From NCBI GenBank assembly GCA_943736015.1, contig OX031071.1:14108119-14172118 (forward strand): DNA of 64,000 nt, read 5' to 3'. This document shows, one piece after another, positions 10,904-23,014 of this stretch (positions are counted from its first letter, which is position 1; every line of letters begins with the position of its first letter). The translations under genes were made by a program, and so were the position numbers. Under the pieces are notes generated by a model. The model saw nothing but the letters and a program-made list of their open reading frames with translations, was not told where the DNA came from and did no database searches. Source of the DNA: Tridacna crocea (taxonomy: Eukaryota; Mollusca; Bivalvia; Cardiida; Cardiidae).

Positions 10904-11116
10904 GTTTAAACATATTTATTTTACATCGATTGAGAAACAAGTTCTTACAACTTATACTAATCTCTCTCGATTCTGCTTCCTGGGAACTACACCAGTACTC
11001 GCGCCGAATGTGTGGGCCAATAAAAAATCCCAAAGTTGACACCCGCTCCCAGGTATCGAACTCAGGACCCTTAGGTTATGAGGCCGACGCTCTACCTCAC
11101 GACTACGGACACCACT
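10904..11116 (-). mobile_element. tRNA-derived SINE inserted in the 27-bp array
   Basis: On the minus strand the head carries A-box 'tagtcgtgaggtagagcg' and B-box 'gagttcgatacc' in a tRNA-like arrangement, then a body of about 140 bp and an AT-rich tail near 10904-10925. A perfect 13-bp target duplication, tcagggaagctta, flanks it at 10891-10903 and 11117-11129. The intact duplication implies a fairly recent insertion. Confidence 0.85.
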
Positions 11117-12357
11117 TCAGGGAAGCTTAAGTGGGACAGCTTAAGAAAGTCAGGAAAACTTGAGACTCGATATTTCCTGACTTCCTTACAGACTCAAGTT
11201 TTCCTGTCTTCCTTAGAGACGCAAGTTTTCCTGACTTTCTTAGTAAGTAAGTAAGGATAACACCAGTCTGTAAGGAAGTCAGGAAAGCTTTTGTGTGTAA
11301 GGAAGTCAGGAAAACTCGAGTCAGTACGAAAATCAGGAAAAATTGGGTCTATTAGAAAGCCATGAAAACTTGAGTCTGTCAGAAAGTCAGGAAAGCTTGA
11401 GTCTTTAAGACACTCTGGAAATCTTGAGTCTGTAAAGAAGTCAGGAAAGGTCGAGTCTGTTAGGAAGTCAGGAAAACTTGAGACTGGACGAAAGACCGAA
11501 GAACTTGAGTTAGTATGGAAGTCAGTAAAACTTTACTCTGTATGGAAGTCAGGAAAAAATTCAGACTCCATATTTCCTGACTTCCTTACAGACTCAAGTT
11601 TTTCTGCCTTCCTTACAGACTCAAGTTTTCCTGACTTTCTTAGTCTCACGTTTTCCTGGCTTCTTTACAGACTCAAGCTTTCTCGATTTCCTTACAGACT
11701 CAGGTTTTCCCGACTTTATCACAGACTCAGACTTTATGTGTAGACTCATATATTCCCAACTTTCTTACAGACTCAAGTTTTTCAGACTTCCTTACAGACT
11801 CCCGACTTTCTAACAGACCCAAGCTTACCTGACTTTCTTACAGACTCAAGTTTTTCTGGCTTCCTTACAGACTCAAGTGTTTCCCGAATTTTGTACAAAC
11901 TCAAGCTTTCCTGACTTCCTTACAGACTGAAGTTTGCCTGACTTCCTTACAGGCTCAAGATTTACTGATTTCTGTATTGTAAGTAAGCCAGAAAAACTTG
12001 AGTCTATAAGGAAGCCAGGAAAGCTTGACTCTGTAAGGAAGTCAGGAAAACACGAGTCCGTAATGAAGCTAGGAAAACTTGAGTCTGTAAAGAAGCCAGG
12101 AAAACTTGAGTCTGTATAGAAGTCAGGAAAGGGTGAGTCTGTTAGGAAGTCAGAAAAACTCGAGCCTGTAAGAAAGTCAGGAAAAGTTGGGTCTGTAAGA
12201 AAGTCGGGAAAGCTTGAGTCTGAAGGGAAGCCGGGAAAACTTTAGTCTGTAAGGAAGTCAAAAAAGCTTAAGTCTGAAAGAAAGTCAGGAAAGCTTGAGT
12301 CTGTACAGAAGTCAGGAAAGGTTGAGTGTAAGGAGGGCAGGAAAGCTAGAGTCTGTA

Positions 12358-12616
12358 CATCCTCTGATACCCCGGGGTCTCCCTATTTGCTACGCTAAAT
12401 CGACCCCTGGGACAATTAATTGAATTTCCCTGGCTTTACCGCTGGCCAAATGCTGGCTTTTCATTGGTTCCATCATCATTTTGTGATGGGCGAGTGGACT
12501 GTACGCTATGATGTTTCGTATCGATTTTCGGCGGCTGATTCAAAGTTTTATTAGTAAATTGTCCCAGGAGTCGATGTAGCGTAGCAAATAGGGAGACCCC
12601 GGAGAATCCGAGGATG
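12358..12616. mobile_element. 259-bp TIR element inserted in the 27-bp array
   Basis: Termini CATCCTCTGATACCCC and the complement of ...ggagaatccgaggatg form inverted repeats of about 57 bp that share ggtctccctatttgctacgc and ctgggacaatt. The 9 bp GAGTCTGTA flank it on both sides (12349-12357, 12617-12625). Long TIRs with a 9-bp duplication suggest a Mutator-type MITE, but the flank is itself a tandem unit, so the duplication length is uncertain. Confidence 0.75.
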
Positions 12617-15600
12617 GAGTCTGTACAGAAGTCAGGAAAGGTTGAGTCTTTAAGGAGGCCAGGAAAGCTAGATTCTGTTAGGAAGTCGGAAAAACTGGAG
12701 TCTGTAAGGAAGTCGGAAAAACTGGAGGCTGTAAGGAGGTCAGGAAAACTCAAGTCTGTAAGAAAGTCGGAAAAACTTGAGTTTGTAAGAAAGTCAGGAA
12801 AGCTTGGGTCTGTAAGGAAGTCGGGAAAACGTGAGTCTGTAAGGAAGTCGGGAAAGCGTGAGTCTGTAAAGCCTGGAAACCTTGAGTCTGTAAGGAAGTC
12901 AGGAAAACTTGAGTCTGTAAGGAAGTCAGGAAAGCTTGAGTCTGTACAGAAGTAAGGAAATCTTGAGTCTTAAGGAAGCCAGGAAAGCTAGAGTCTGTAA
13001 GGAAGTCAGGAAAACTCGAGTATGTAAGGAAGTCAGGACAACTCGAGTTTTGAAAGGAAGTCAGGACAACTCGAGTTTGAAAGGAAGGCAGGAAAGCTAG
13101 AGTCTGTAAGGAAGTCAGGAAAGTCCAGTATGTAAGGAAGTCAGGACAACTCGAGTATGAAATGAAGTCAGAAAAACTTCAGTCTGAAAGGAAGTCAGGA
13201 AAACTCGGGTATATAAGGAAGTCAGGAAAACTCGAGTTTGTAAGGAAATCAGGACAACTTGACTTTGAAAGGAAGCCAGGAAAGCTTAATTATGTAAAGA
13301 AGTCAAGAAAGCTTGAGTCTGTAAGAAAGTCAGGAATGTGAGTCTGTAAGGAAGTCAGAAAAACTTGAGTCTGTAAGAAAGTCAGGAAAACTTCAGTCTG
13401 TGAGGAAGTCAGGAAAACATGAGTTTGTAAGAAAGTCAGGAAAATATGAGTCAGTACGGAAAGCTTTGCTTACTTTCTTACAGACTCAAGTTTTTCTAGC
13501 TTTCTTACCGACTCAAGTTTTTCCCGAATTTACTACAGAGTCAAATTTTCCCGACTTTGTTTACAGACAGAAGTTTTCCTGACTTTCTGACAGACCCAAG
13601 CTTTCCTGACTACCTTACAGACTCAAGTTTTCCTGACTTCCTTACAGACTCAAGTTTTAATGATTTCCGTACTGACTCAAGTTTCCTGACTTCCTGACTG
13701 GCTAAAGATTTACTGATTTCCGTACTGACTCATACTTTCCTGACTTTCTTACAAACTCTGGTTTTCCTGACTTCCCCACAGACTCATGTTTTCGTAACTT
13801 TCTTGCCAACTTAAATTTTTCAGACTTCCTTACAGACTCAACATTTTCCTGACTTCCTTACAGACTCAAGTTTTCCTTACTTCCTTACAGACTCACGTTT
13901 TTTTTTCTGATTTCCATACTGACTCAAGTTTCTCTGACTTTTGCACAGACCAAAGTTTTCCTGACTTCCTTACAGACTCAAGCTTTCCTTACTTTCTTAC
14001 AAAGTCAATATTTTTCCACCTTCCGTATAGACTCAAGTTTTCCCGACTTCCTTAGAGACTCAAGTTTTCTCGACTTTCTTACAGACACAAGTTTTTCTGA
14101 CTTCCTTACAGACTCAAGTTCACCTGACTTCATAACAGAAACAAGTTTTCCCGGCTTTCTTTCAGGCCCTAGCTTTCTGACTTCCTTACAGACTCAAGTT
14201 TTCCCGACTTCCTTAGAGACTCAAGCATTCCTGACTTCTTTACAGGCGACTCAACCTTACAGACTCAAGCTTTCCTGACTTCCTTACAGACTCAATTTTT
14301 TCTGACTTCCTTACAGACGCAAGCTTTGCTGACTTCCTTACAGACGCAATTTTTTTCTGACTTCCTTTCAGACCCAAGTTTTTCCTGACTTCCTTATAGA
14401 CTCAAGTTTTTCTGACTTCCTAAAAAACTATTTAAAGCTTTAAAATTTCCTTACAGACTTGAGTTTTCCTGACTTCTGTACAGACTCAAGTCTGAAAAAC
14501 TCGAGTAATGACGAGAGTTTTTCTCACTCTTTTACACATTCTAGCTTTTCTGACATTTTTACACATTTAAGCTTTCCCGATTTTCTTTCAGACTCAACTT
14601 TTCCTGACTTTCTTACAGACTCGAGAGTTCTGACTTTCATACAGACTCGAATTTCCTGACTTCCTTACAGACTCGAGTTTTCCTGACTTTCGTACTGGCT
14701 CGAATATTCCTGACTTTTTTACAGATTCAAACTTTCCTGACTTCCTTACAGACTCGAGTGTCCTGATTTTTTAACAGACTCGAGTTTCCTGACTTCCTTA
14801 CTGACTTAAGCTTTCCTGACTTTCTTAGAGACTCAAGTGCTCCGGATATCCTTACAGACTCAAGTTTACCTGAATTTAGTTGAACAGAGTAGAGCTTTCC
14901 TTATCTTCTCACAGACTCAAGCTGCAGTGACTTCCTAAAAGACTCAAGATTTTCTGACATTCTTACAGACTCGAGTTTCCTGACTTCCTTACAGACTCAG
15001 GTGTTCTTGACTTCCCACAGGATTAACTTTTTCTGACTTCACAGATTCAAGCTTTCTCGACTTTTTTATAGACTCAATTCTTTTCGGGTCCCTTACAGAC
15101 TCTTGAAAGCTTCCTAGACTTTTTAACAGTCTCAAACATTCCTGACATCCATACAGACCAAAACATTCTTGAATTTCTTACAGCCTCCAGATACCTCTTT
15201 TACAGACTCCAGCTTTCTTAAGTTTCTTACAGACTCAAGCTTTCATGAATTTCTCCTAGAGTTTGATAAACTGTAAGTCTAACCGGAAGTCAGGAAAACT
15301 CTAGTCTCTAAGGGAGTCGGGAAACTTAAGTCTCTAATGAAGTCGGGAAAGCTCTATTCTGAAAGGAAATAAAAAAGCTTCAGTCTGTAAAGAAATCAGG
15401 AAAGCTCGAGTCTGGAAGGAAATCAAGCTTTCCTGGCTTCCTTTCGAACTCGAGTTGTTCTGACTTCTTTACAAACCCGAGTTGTCCTGACTTCCTTACA
15501 TACTCGAGTTTTTCTGACTTCCTTACAGACTGAAGTTTTTCTGACTTTCTTACATACTCGAGTTGTTCTGACTTCCTTAGATACTCGAGTTTCCTGACAT

Positions 15601-18600
15601 TTTTACAGACTCTAGCTTTCCTGGCTTCCTTAAGACTCAAGATTTCCTTACTTCTGTACAGACTCAAGTTTTCCTGACTTTCTTTCAGATTCAAATTTTC
15701 CTGACTTTCTTACAGACTCAAGCTTTCTTGACTTCTTTACAGAATCAAGCTTTCCTGGCTTCCTTTCAAACTCGAGTTGTCCTGACTTCCTTACAAACTC
15801 GAGTCATCCTGACTTCCTTACATACTCGAGTTTTCCTGACTTCCTTAGATACTCGAGTTTTTCTGACTTCTTTACAGACTCCAGCTTTCCTGGCTTCCTT
15901 AAAACTCATGACTTCTTACTTCTGTATAGACTCAAGCTTTCCTGCTTTTCTTTCAGATTCAAGGTTTCCTGACATCCTTACAGACTCAGGTTTTCCTGAC
16001 TTTCTTACAGACTCAAGGTTTCCTGGTTTCTTTACAGACTCACGCTTTCCCGACTTCCTTACAGACTCAAGTTTTCCTGACTTTCTTACAGACCCAGATT
16101 TTCCCGACTTTTTTACAGACCAAAGCTTTCCCGACTGTCTTACAGACTCGAGTTTTTCAGACTTTCTTACAGACTCGAGATTTCTTGACTTCCCTACAGA
16201 CTCAAGTTTTTCTGACTTCCTTACAGACTGAAGTTTTCCCTACTTTCTTACAGTCTCAAGTTTCCCTGACAACTTGACTTCTAAGTTCCTAAGGAAGTCA
16301 GGAAATTGTTGAGTCTGTAAGGAAGTCAGGAAAACTCGAGTCTGTAAGAAAGTCAGGAAACTTGAGTCTGTTAGAAAACCAGGAAAACTTGGGTCTGTCA
16401 AGAAGTCGGGAAAGGTTCAGTCTGTAAGGAAGTCAGGAAACTGTTGAGTCTGTACAGAAGTCAGGAAAACTCGAATCTGTGAGAAACCCAGGAAAGCTTG
16501 AATCTGTAAGAAAGTCTGGAAAGCTCGAGCCTGTAAGGAAGTCAGTAAAACTCGAGTCTGTAAGGAAGTCAGGAAAATTTGAATATGTAAGAAAGTCAGG
16601 AAAGCTTAAGTCTGTAAGCAAGTCTGGAAAACTCCAGTCTGTAAGGAAGTCAGGAAAACTCGAGTCTGTAAGGAAGTCATGAAATCTCGAGTCTGTAAGG
16701 AATTCGGGAAAGGTTGAGTCTGTAAGGAAGGCAGGAGAACTTGAGTCTGTAAGGAAGTTGCGAAATGTCGAGTCTGTAAGAAATTCAGGAAAACTCGAGT
16801 CTGTAAGAAAATTGGAAAAACTTGAGCCTGTTAGAGAGTCAGGAAAACTTCAATCTGTAAGGAAGTAGCGAAAGGTTGAGTCTGTAAGGAAGGCAGGAAA
16901 CATTGAGTATGTAAGGAAGTCGGGAAAGGTTGAGTCTGTAAGGAAGCCGGGAAAGGTTGAGTCTGTAAGGAAGCCCGGAAAGGTTGAGTCTGTAAGAAAG
17001 TCAGGAAAACTTGAGTATGTAAGGAGGTCGGGAAAGGTTGAGTCTGAAGGGAAGGCAGGAAAACTTGACTCTGTAGGGAAAACAGGAAAACTTGAGTCTG
17101 TAAGGAAGTCGGGTAAGGTTGAGTTTGTAAGGAAGTCAGGAAATTGTTGAGTCTGTAAGGAAGTCCGGAAAACTCGAGTCTGTAAGAAATACAGGAAAAT
17201 TTAGATCTGTAGGAAAATCAGGAAAAGTTGAGTCTGTAAGGAAGTCAGGATAACTTGAATATGTAAGAAAGTCAGGAAAGCTTAAGTCTGAAAGGAACTG
17301 GAGTCTGTAAGGAAGTCAGGAAAACTCGGGACTTTAAGAAAGTCAGGAAAGCTTAAGTCTGTAAGGAACTGGAGTCTCTAAGGAAGTCAGGAAAACTCGG
17401 GACTTTAAGAAAGTCAGGAAAACTTGAGTCTGTAAGGAAGTCAGGAAATTCAAGTCTGTACGGAAATCAGGAAAGCTTAAGTCTGTAAAGAAGTCGGAAA
17501 AACTCGATTCAGAAAGAAAATTAGGAGCGCACTCAAAATTTGAGTCTATCAGAAAATGAAGAAATCTTGAGTCTGTAAGGAAGTCAGGAAAACTTGAGTG
17601 TAGAAGGAAGTCAGGAAAATTTAAGTCTGTAAGAAAGTCAGGAAAAGTTTAGTCTGTAAGAAAGTCAGGAAAACTTGAATCCTTCAGAAAGCCTGGACAG
17701 TTTAGGTCTGTAAGAAAGCCAGAAAAGCTTGGGTCTGTTAGTAAGTCTCAAGAACTTGAATCTATATGGAAGTCAGAAAAAATAGAGTCTGTAAGAAGGT
17801 CAGGAAACTCAAGTCTGTACGAAAGTCAGAAAAACCTGAGGCTGTAAGGAAACCAGGAAAGCTTGAGTCTGTAAGAAAGTCAGGAAAACTTGAGTTTGTA
17901 AGGAAGTCAAGAAAGGTTGGGTCTGTAAGGAAGTCAGGAAAACTAGAATCTGTAAGAAAGTCAGGGAAGCTTAAGTGGGACAGCTTAAGGAAGTCACGAA
18001 AACTCGAGTCTGTAAGGAAGTCAGGAAAACTTGAGTCTGTAGGGAAACTAGGAAAACTTTCAAGAGTCTAAAAGGAAGTCAGGAAAACTTGAGTCTATAA
18101 GGAAGGCAGGAGAGCTAGAGTCTGTAAGTCAGGATAACTCCAGTCTGTAAGGAAGTCAGGAAGCTTTAGTCTGTAAGGAAGTCAGGAAAATTCGAGTCCA
18201 TAAGGAAGCCAGGAAAATTGACTCTGTAAGAAAGTCAGGAAAACTAGAGTCTGTAACGAAGTCAGGAAATTGTTTAGTCTGTAAGGAAGTCAGGATAACT
18301 TGAATATGTAAGAAAGTCAGGAAAGCTTAATTCTGTAAAGAGCTCGAGTCTGTAAGGAAGTCAGGAAAATTCCAGACTGTAAGAAAGTCAAGAAAACTTT
18401 CCTTTCAGACTCGAGTTGTCCTGACTTCCTTTCAAACTCGAGTTGTCCTGACTTCTTTACATACTCGAGTTTTTCTGACTTTTTTTTTCTGACTTCCTTA
18501 CAGACTGAAGTTTTTCTGACTTCGTTACATACTCGAGTTTTCCCGACTTTCTTACAGACTCAATCAGGCTTTCCTGGCTTCCATTCAAACTCGAGTTGTC

Positions 18601-20820
18601 TTGACTTCCTCATAAACTCGACTTGTCCTGACTTCCTTACATATTCGAATTTTTCTGACTTCCTTACAGACTCAAGCTGTCCTGACTTCCTTACAGACTC
18701 TAGCTTTCTTGACTTCTTTACAGAATCAAGCTTTCCTGACTTCCTTTCAAACTTTAGTTGTCCTGACTTCCTTACAGATTCGAGTTGTCCTGACTTCCTT
18801 ACAAACTTGAGTTGTCCTAACATTCTTACATACTAGTGTTTTTCTGACATCCTTACACACTGTTTTTCTGACTTTCTTACAGACTTAAGTTTTCTCACTT
18901 TCCTGACTGTCTTACAGACTCAAGCTTTCTTGACTTCTTTACAGAATCAAGCTTTCCTGGCTTCCTTTCAAACCCGAGTTGTCCCGACTTCCTTACAAAC
19001 TCTAGTTGTTCCGACTTCCTTACATACCCGAGTTTTTCTGACTTCATTACAGACTCTATGCTACCTTTTCTGGCTTCCTTACAAACTCGAGCTGTCCTGA
19101 CTTCCTTACATACTCGAGTTGTCGTGACTTTCTTACATACTCGAGTTTTTCTGACTTCCTTACAGACTCTACTCTACCTTTTCTGATTTCCTTACAAACT
19201 CGAGTTGTCCTGACTTCCTTACATACTCGAGTTTTCCTGACTTTCTTACTTACTCGAGTTTTCCTGACTTCCTTACAGACTCTAGCTTTCCTGGCCTCCT
19301 TACAGACTCTAGCTTTCCTGACCTCTGTACAGACTCAAGCTTTCACGACTTTCTTTCAGACTCAAGCTTTTCCGACTTCCTTACAGACTCAAGTTTTCTC
19401 AGCTTCCCTATAGATTCAAGCTTTCCCAACTTTCTTACAGGCCCAAGTTTTCCTGACTTTCTTACAGACCAAAAATTTCATTCACTTCCTTACAAAAACT
19501 TTCCTGACTTCCCTACAGACCCAAGTTTTCCTGATTTTCTTACAGACTCAAGTTCTCTGACTTCCTTCAAGTTTTTCTGATTTCCTTACAGACTAAACCT
19601 TTCTTGACTTCCATTCAGATTCAAGTTTTCCTGACTTCCTTACAGACTCAAGCTTTCCTGGCTTCCTTATAGACTCAAGTTTTTCTGACTTCCTTATAGA
19701 CTACAGCTTTTCTGACTTCCTTACAGCCTCAAATTTTCGCGACTTCCGTACAGACTCAACTTTTCCCTACTTTCTTACAGTCTCAAGTTTTCCTGACAAC
19801 TTAAGTCTCTAAGGAAGTCAGGAAAACCCAATTCTGTAAGGAAGTTAAGAAAACGTGAGTCTGTAAGAAAGTCAGGAAAGCTCAAGCCTGTAAAAAAAAA
19901 GAAAAACTTGAGTCTGTAAGGAAGTCGGCAAAAAGGATGAATCTGTAAGTAATTCGGGAAAACTTGAGTCTCTAAGGAAGTCAGGAAATTTGAGTCTGTT
20001 AGAAAACCAACTCGGGAAAGGTTGAGTCTGTAAGGAAGTCAGGAAATTGTTGAGTTTGTAAGGAAGTCAGGAAAGCTCGAGTCTGTAAGAAACCCAGGAA
20101 AGCTTGAATCTGTAAGAAAGTCAGGAAAACTCGAGTCTGTAAAGAAGTCGGGAAAACTCGAAAATGTAAGGAAGTCAGGAAAATTTCAGTCTCGAAGGAA
20201 GTCGGGAAAGGCTGAGTCTCGAAGGAAGTCGGGAAAGGTTGAGTCTGTAAGTAAGGCAGGAAAACTTGAGTCTGTAAGGAAGTCAGGAAAACTCGAGTCT
20301 GTAAGGAGGTCAGGAAAGGTTGAATCTGTAATAAAGTCAGGAAAACTTGAATATGTAAGAAAGTCAGGAAAGTTAGAGTCTATAAGCAAGTCTGGAAAAC
20401 TCGAGTCTGTAAGGAAGTCAGGAAAACTTCAGTCTGTAAGGAAGTCGGAAAAGATTGAGTCTGTTAGAAAGTCAGGAAAACTTGAGTCTGTAAGGAAATC
20501 GGGAAAACTTGTGCCTGTAAGAGAGTCAGGAAAACGTCAGTCTGTAAGGAAGTAGGGAAAGGTTGAGTCTGTAAGGAAGGCGGGAAAAGTTTAGTCTGTA
20601 AGGAAGTCGGGAAAGGTTGAGTCTGTAAGGAAGCCGGGAAAGAATGAGTGTGTAAGGAAGCCTGGAAAGGTTGAGTCTGTAAAGAAGGCAGGAAAACTTG
20701 ACTCTGTAAGGAAATCAGGAAAACTTGAGTCTGTAAGGAAATCAGGAAAACTTGAGTCTTTAAGGAAGTCGGTTAAGGTTGAGTTTGTAAGGAAGTCATA
20801 GCATTTTCATCCATTGTATA

Positions 20821-21243
20821 CTACTCAAACTTTGATAGGGATCACTTACATATTTCTGTATGGGTTTATAAGTTACAACAGTTTTGCATAAACTCTTTAC
20901 CATACAGTAAAACTCTAGATTTGTCCAAGCTGAAAGCATTTGCTGACCAAAAACTAAATGCAACGTGCAGTATGCTGTCTGTAATAGGCTAGAAAACATT
21001 GTTGAAAAAGGAGAAAATGCTGGTATCCAGCATTTTCTCCTTTTCCAACAATGTTTTCCAAAGGCTTCTTTCTTAGTGTCTTTAACAGTCGGCATTGTGA
21101 GGTAAAGGCTAAAAGATCCATTTCCACCAGTCATTTTATTGCTCAGTGTCGCAATGTAACTTATTGTAAAACCATACACGATACATGCCACATATATATT
21201 TAGAGTGAATCTTTTAGGGTGATCCCTAGCAAATTTTGAGTAG
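20821..21243. mobile_element. TA-flanked TIR element carrying a TTAA MITE
   Basis: The ends 'ctactcaaactttgatag' and 'ctagcaaattttgagtag' are inverted repeats of about 25 bp, flanked by TA (20819-20820 and 21244-21245), a Tc1/mariner-type signature. A family-1 TTAA MITE is nested inside at 20893-21108. Confidence 0.6.
20893..21108 (+). mobile_element. TTAA MITE (family 1)
   Basis: Starts CTCTTTACCATAC, contains 'aaagcatttgctgacc' and the central palindrome aaaatgctggtatccagc. The flanking targets are slightly mutated from TTAA. Confidence 0.65.
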
Positions 21244-22190
21244 TATAGATCAAGATCAAACTAAAGAGATTAATGTGCAGTCTCATTTTAGATACACACA
21301 ACACATCAAGTATGTATCCTTTCATCACCAAAACAACCTTTAACTATCAATATTTTTCCCAAAAGTATGTAATTACCGTTTCATCAATTGCAGCGCATGA
21401 AGGGTTAATTTCATGATAATGTATGACCATAAACACACACGGCTCGGTACAATCATGAATTATTACTAAATTAAAATATACTTCCGACATCGGCGTGTGG
21501 TTCAATCAGCAGACAATAACCCTTGCACTTGCGAAAAAAGTGAAATGAATCTTTCAAAGACTAAGAAGCGGACAGCAAGACCAAAATTTGCTATTTTAAA
21601 AATGCCTTTTTTTTTTTTGGGGGGGGGGTTGGAGAAAGAAGGGGGAGAATATCTCTTGATCTGACAGTGTAGATCCAATATCAGACCGCTCATTCTTAAT
21701 GTCCGCAAAAGGTCCTTGGGTCGCACTGAGAGGCCTAAAGACTAACACTTGAACTATCTAACGTTGAACGCAGTTCTGCATGGTTTTTATGCCTCTTGCA
21801 GACCGTATACAGGGATTAAAGATAAGACTGCACGTAGAATGCCGTCTAATCTCGGACATAGGCTGTCCGATATTCCAAAACAAAAACCATATCACAAAAA
21901 TTCTTTTTTTTTTTTCTCTCAAAATTTATTGATGTTAAGAAATGTTGAATAATGCATTTTTTGGCGTAGATCCGTGAAGTTAGTTTTCGAACCTAGCTTT
22001 CCGTTCATGTAACGTGGACAAATTAAATAAAAGAACTATCCAAGACAAAGAAAGTAATCTACTGAACCACGAAAAAGTGACAAGGATGTTGAATATGATA
22101 TAATGATGATGAAGATGAAAATTAGGACGACTTTGATAAGACTGGCAACGATGAGCCAAATTATGCACTCAGTACTGAATAATTTACAAG
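21244..22190. other. Unassigned AT-rich sequence with a family-2 MITE fragment
   Basis: The segment 21655-21740 ('cagtgtagatccaatatcag', 'ccgcaaaaggtcc') is the right end of TTAA MITE family 2. T11 and G9 runs occur near 21608-21630. No exon is recognised. Confidence 0.4.
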
Positions 22191-22242
22191 TTTGCAATAT
22201 TTACTACTACCCCTGAATATTAATCTTCATTACTTAAGAAAA

Positions 22243-22380
22243 TACAAAGCAGAATATTTGTCCTTGACCTGGAAGACAATGGAAGGGAGGGGAAGCTATC
22301 TGCCAAAACTTCTCGATGGTGGTCCAACTTACGGAATTCCATTTCGGCCACGTCAAAATCTCGCTATAGGAAATTTCTAA
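22243..22380 (+). CDS. Possible terminal coding exon, unknown product
   Basis: A frame that ends at TAA (22378-22380) gives SLTWKTMEGRGSYLPKLL followed by DGGPTYGIPFRPRQNLAIGNF in two adjoining parts; the composition is protein-like and the codon use is less AT-driven than the surroundings. An acceptor-like 'cattacttaag' lies about 10-20 bp before it. I do not recognise the family, and no partner exon was found. It may equally be a chance open frame. Confidence 0.25.
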   Translation, partial: YKAEYLSLTWKTMEGRGSYLPKLLDGGPTYGIPFRPRQNLAIGNF

Positions 22381-22567
22381 TACGATATCATCGTATTATT
22401 TTTATGAAAAGTATTTAAAAACAATATTGAGTTTTTGTAAATACGTAAAGTGTTTTTTACGCTCAAGTAGATTTTACACTTGTAACGAGTTTTATAAATT
22501 GTGTTCCTTGTCGCTAGTTTGTAACACATGTATACAAGTGATTTATACAGACGTGATTAAACAATCC

Positions 22568-22730
22568 TTGAAAGGTTTCACTTGCGTTTTCTGCGCATGA
22601 TATATTCGTCGAAGATTCGACCAATTTGCTTTGACGCATCACGCAACCCCCCCACCCCCCAAAATTGGGGAATTGTAGTATTACGCGCCATAAAGTAGCA
22701 ATGTAGGAAAATTGCTTTTATCAGTACATT
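22568..22730 (+). repeat. Dispersed repeat, related to 28655-28785 and inverted near 63060-63145
   Basis: 'ttcgaagattcgacc', 'tgacgcatcac', a C-rich/G-rich pair around 'cccccc..ggggaattgtagta' and 'aaagtagcaatg' recur in the same order. Probably a MITE-like element; ends not resolved. Confidence 0.5.
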
Positions 22731-22979
22731 TGAGAATAATTCTTTATTTTACACGTTTTTCTTTCTCGTGTATTGTTATGGCATTTGCCTATCAAAACCT
22801 CTTTTCTTAATGACCTATTAATTTGAAATATCAATGTGTACGATACAAAATGCACGGGGTTGCATAACTGTTGAATAAAATCACTTGTATAGAATCATGT
22901 AATATCTTTACAGTGCTTGTAGGGCTTTCCGCCGTTGCACACAGAATATTCAACGTCTTTCTCTTGTCAGTTTTCAAAA

Positions 22980-23014
22980 TGCATACATACATACATACAT
23001 ATATACATACATAG
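22980..23014 (+). repeat. (catacata)n microsatellite
   Basis: Simple repeat of catacata/catatata type. Confidence 0.9.

Larger units (their letters stand above)
9331..20799. repeat. 27-bp minisatellite array, 11.5 kb, about 400 units, many orientation switches
   Basis: The unit in one direction reads gagtctgtaaggaagtcagg + aaaactt. Approximate blocks in that direction (A): 9331-9385, 10015-11160, 11255-11560, 11975-13460, 15275-15425, 16285-18395, 19805-20799; in the other (B): 9390-9995, 11165-11245, 11565-11975, 13465-15270, 15425-16265, 18395-19800. Because 27 is nine codons, A encodes repeats of ESVRKSGKL and B of FPDFLTDSS. The longest open frame is only 167 codons and frames break often, so I do not call a protein. 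A SINE (10904-11116) and a TIR element (12358-12616) are inserted. Unit divergence is moderate, with degenerate segments that act as landmarks for internal duplications. Family-1 MITEs in the same orientation lie beside both ends. Confidence 0.9.

Noticed and set aside
11040-11116. A tRNA gene (CAT anticodon-like loop).
   Set aside because: It is the head of a SINE with a body, tail and target duplication; acceptor stem pairing is not maintained.
9560-20389. Many open frames of 60-167 codons with repeated PDFLTDSSF or ESVRKSGKL peptides, suggesting a repeat protein such as silk or antifreeze.
   Set aside because: Frames occur on both strands only because the unit is 27 bp without stops in one frame; they break and change strand with the array, and there is no signal peptide, promoter or splice structure.
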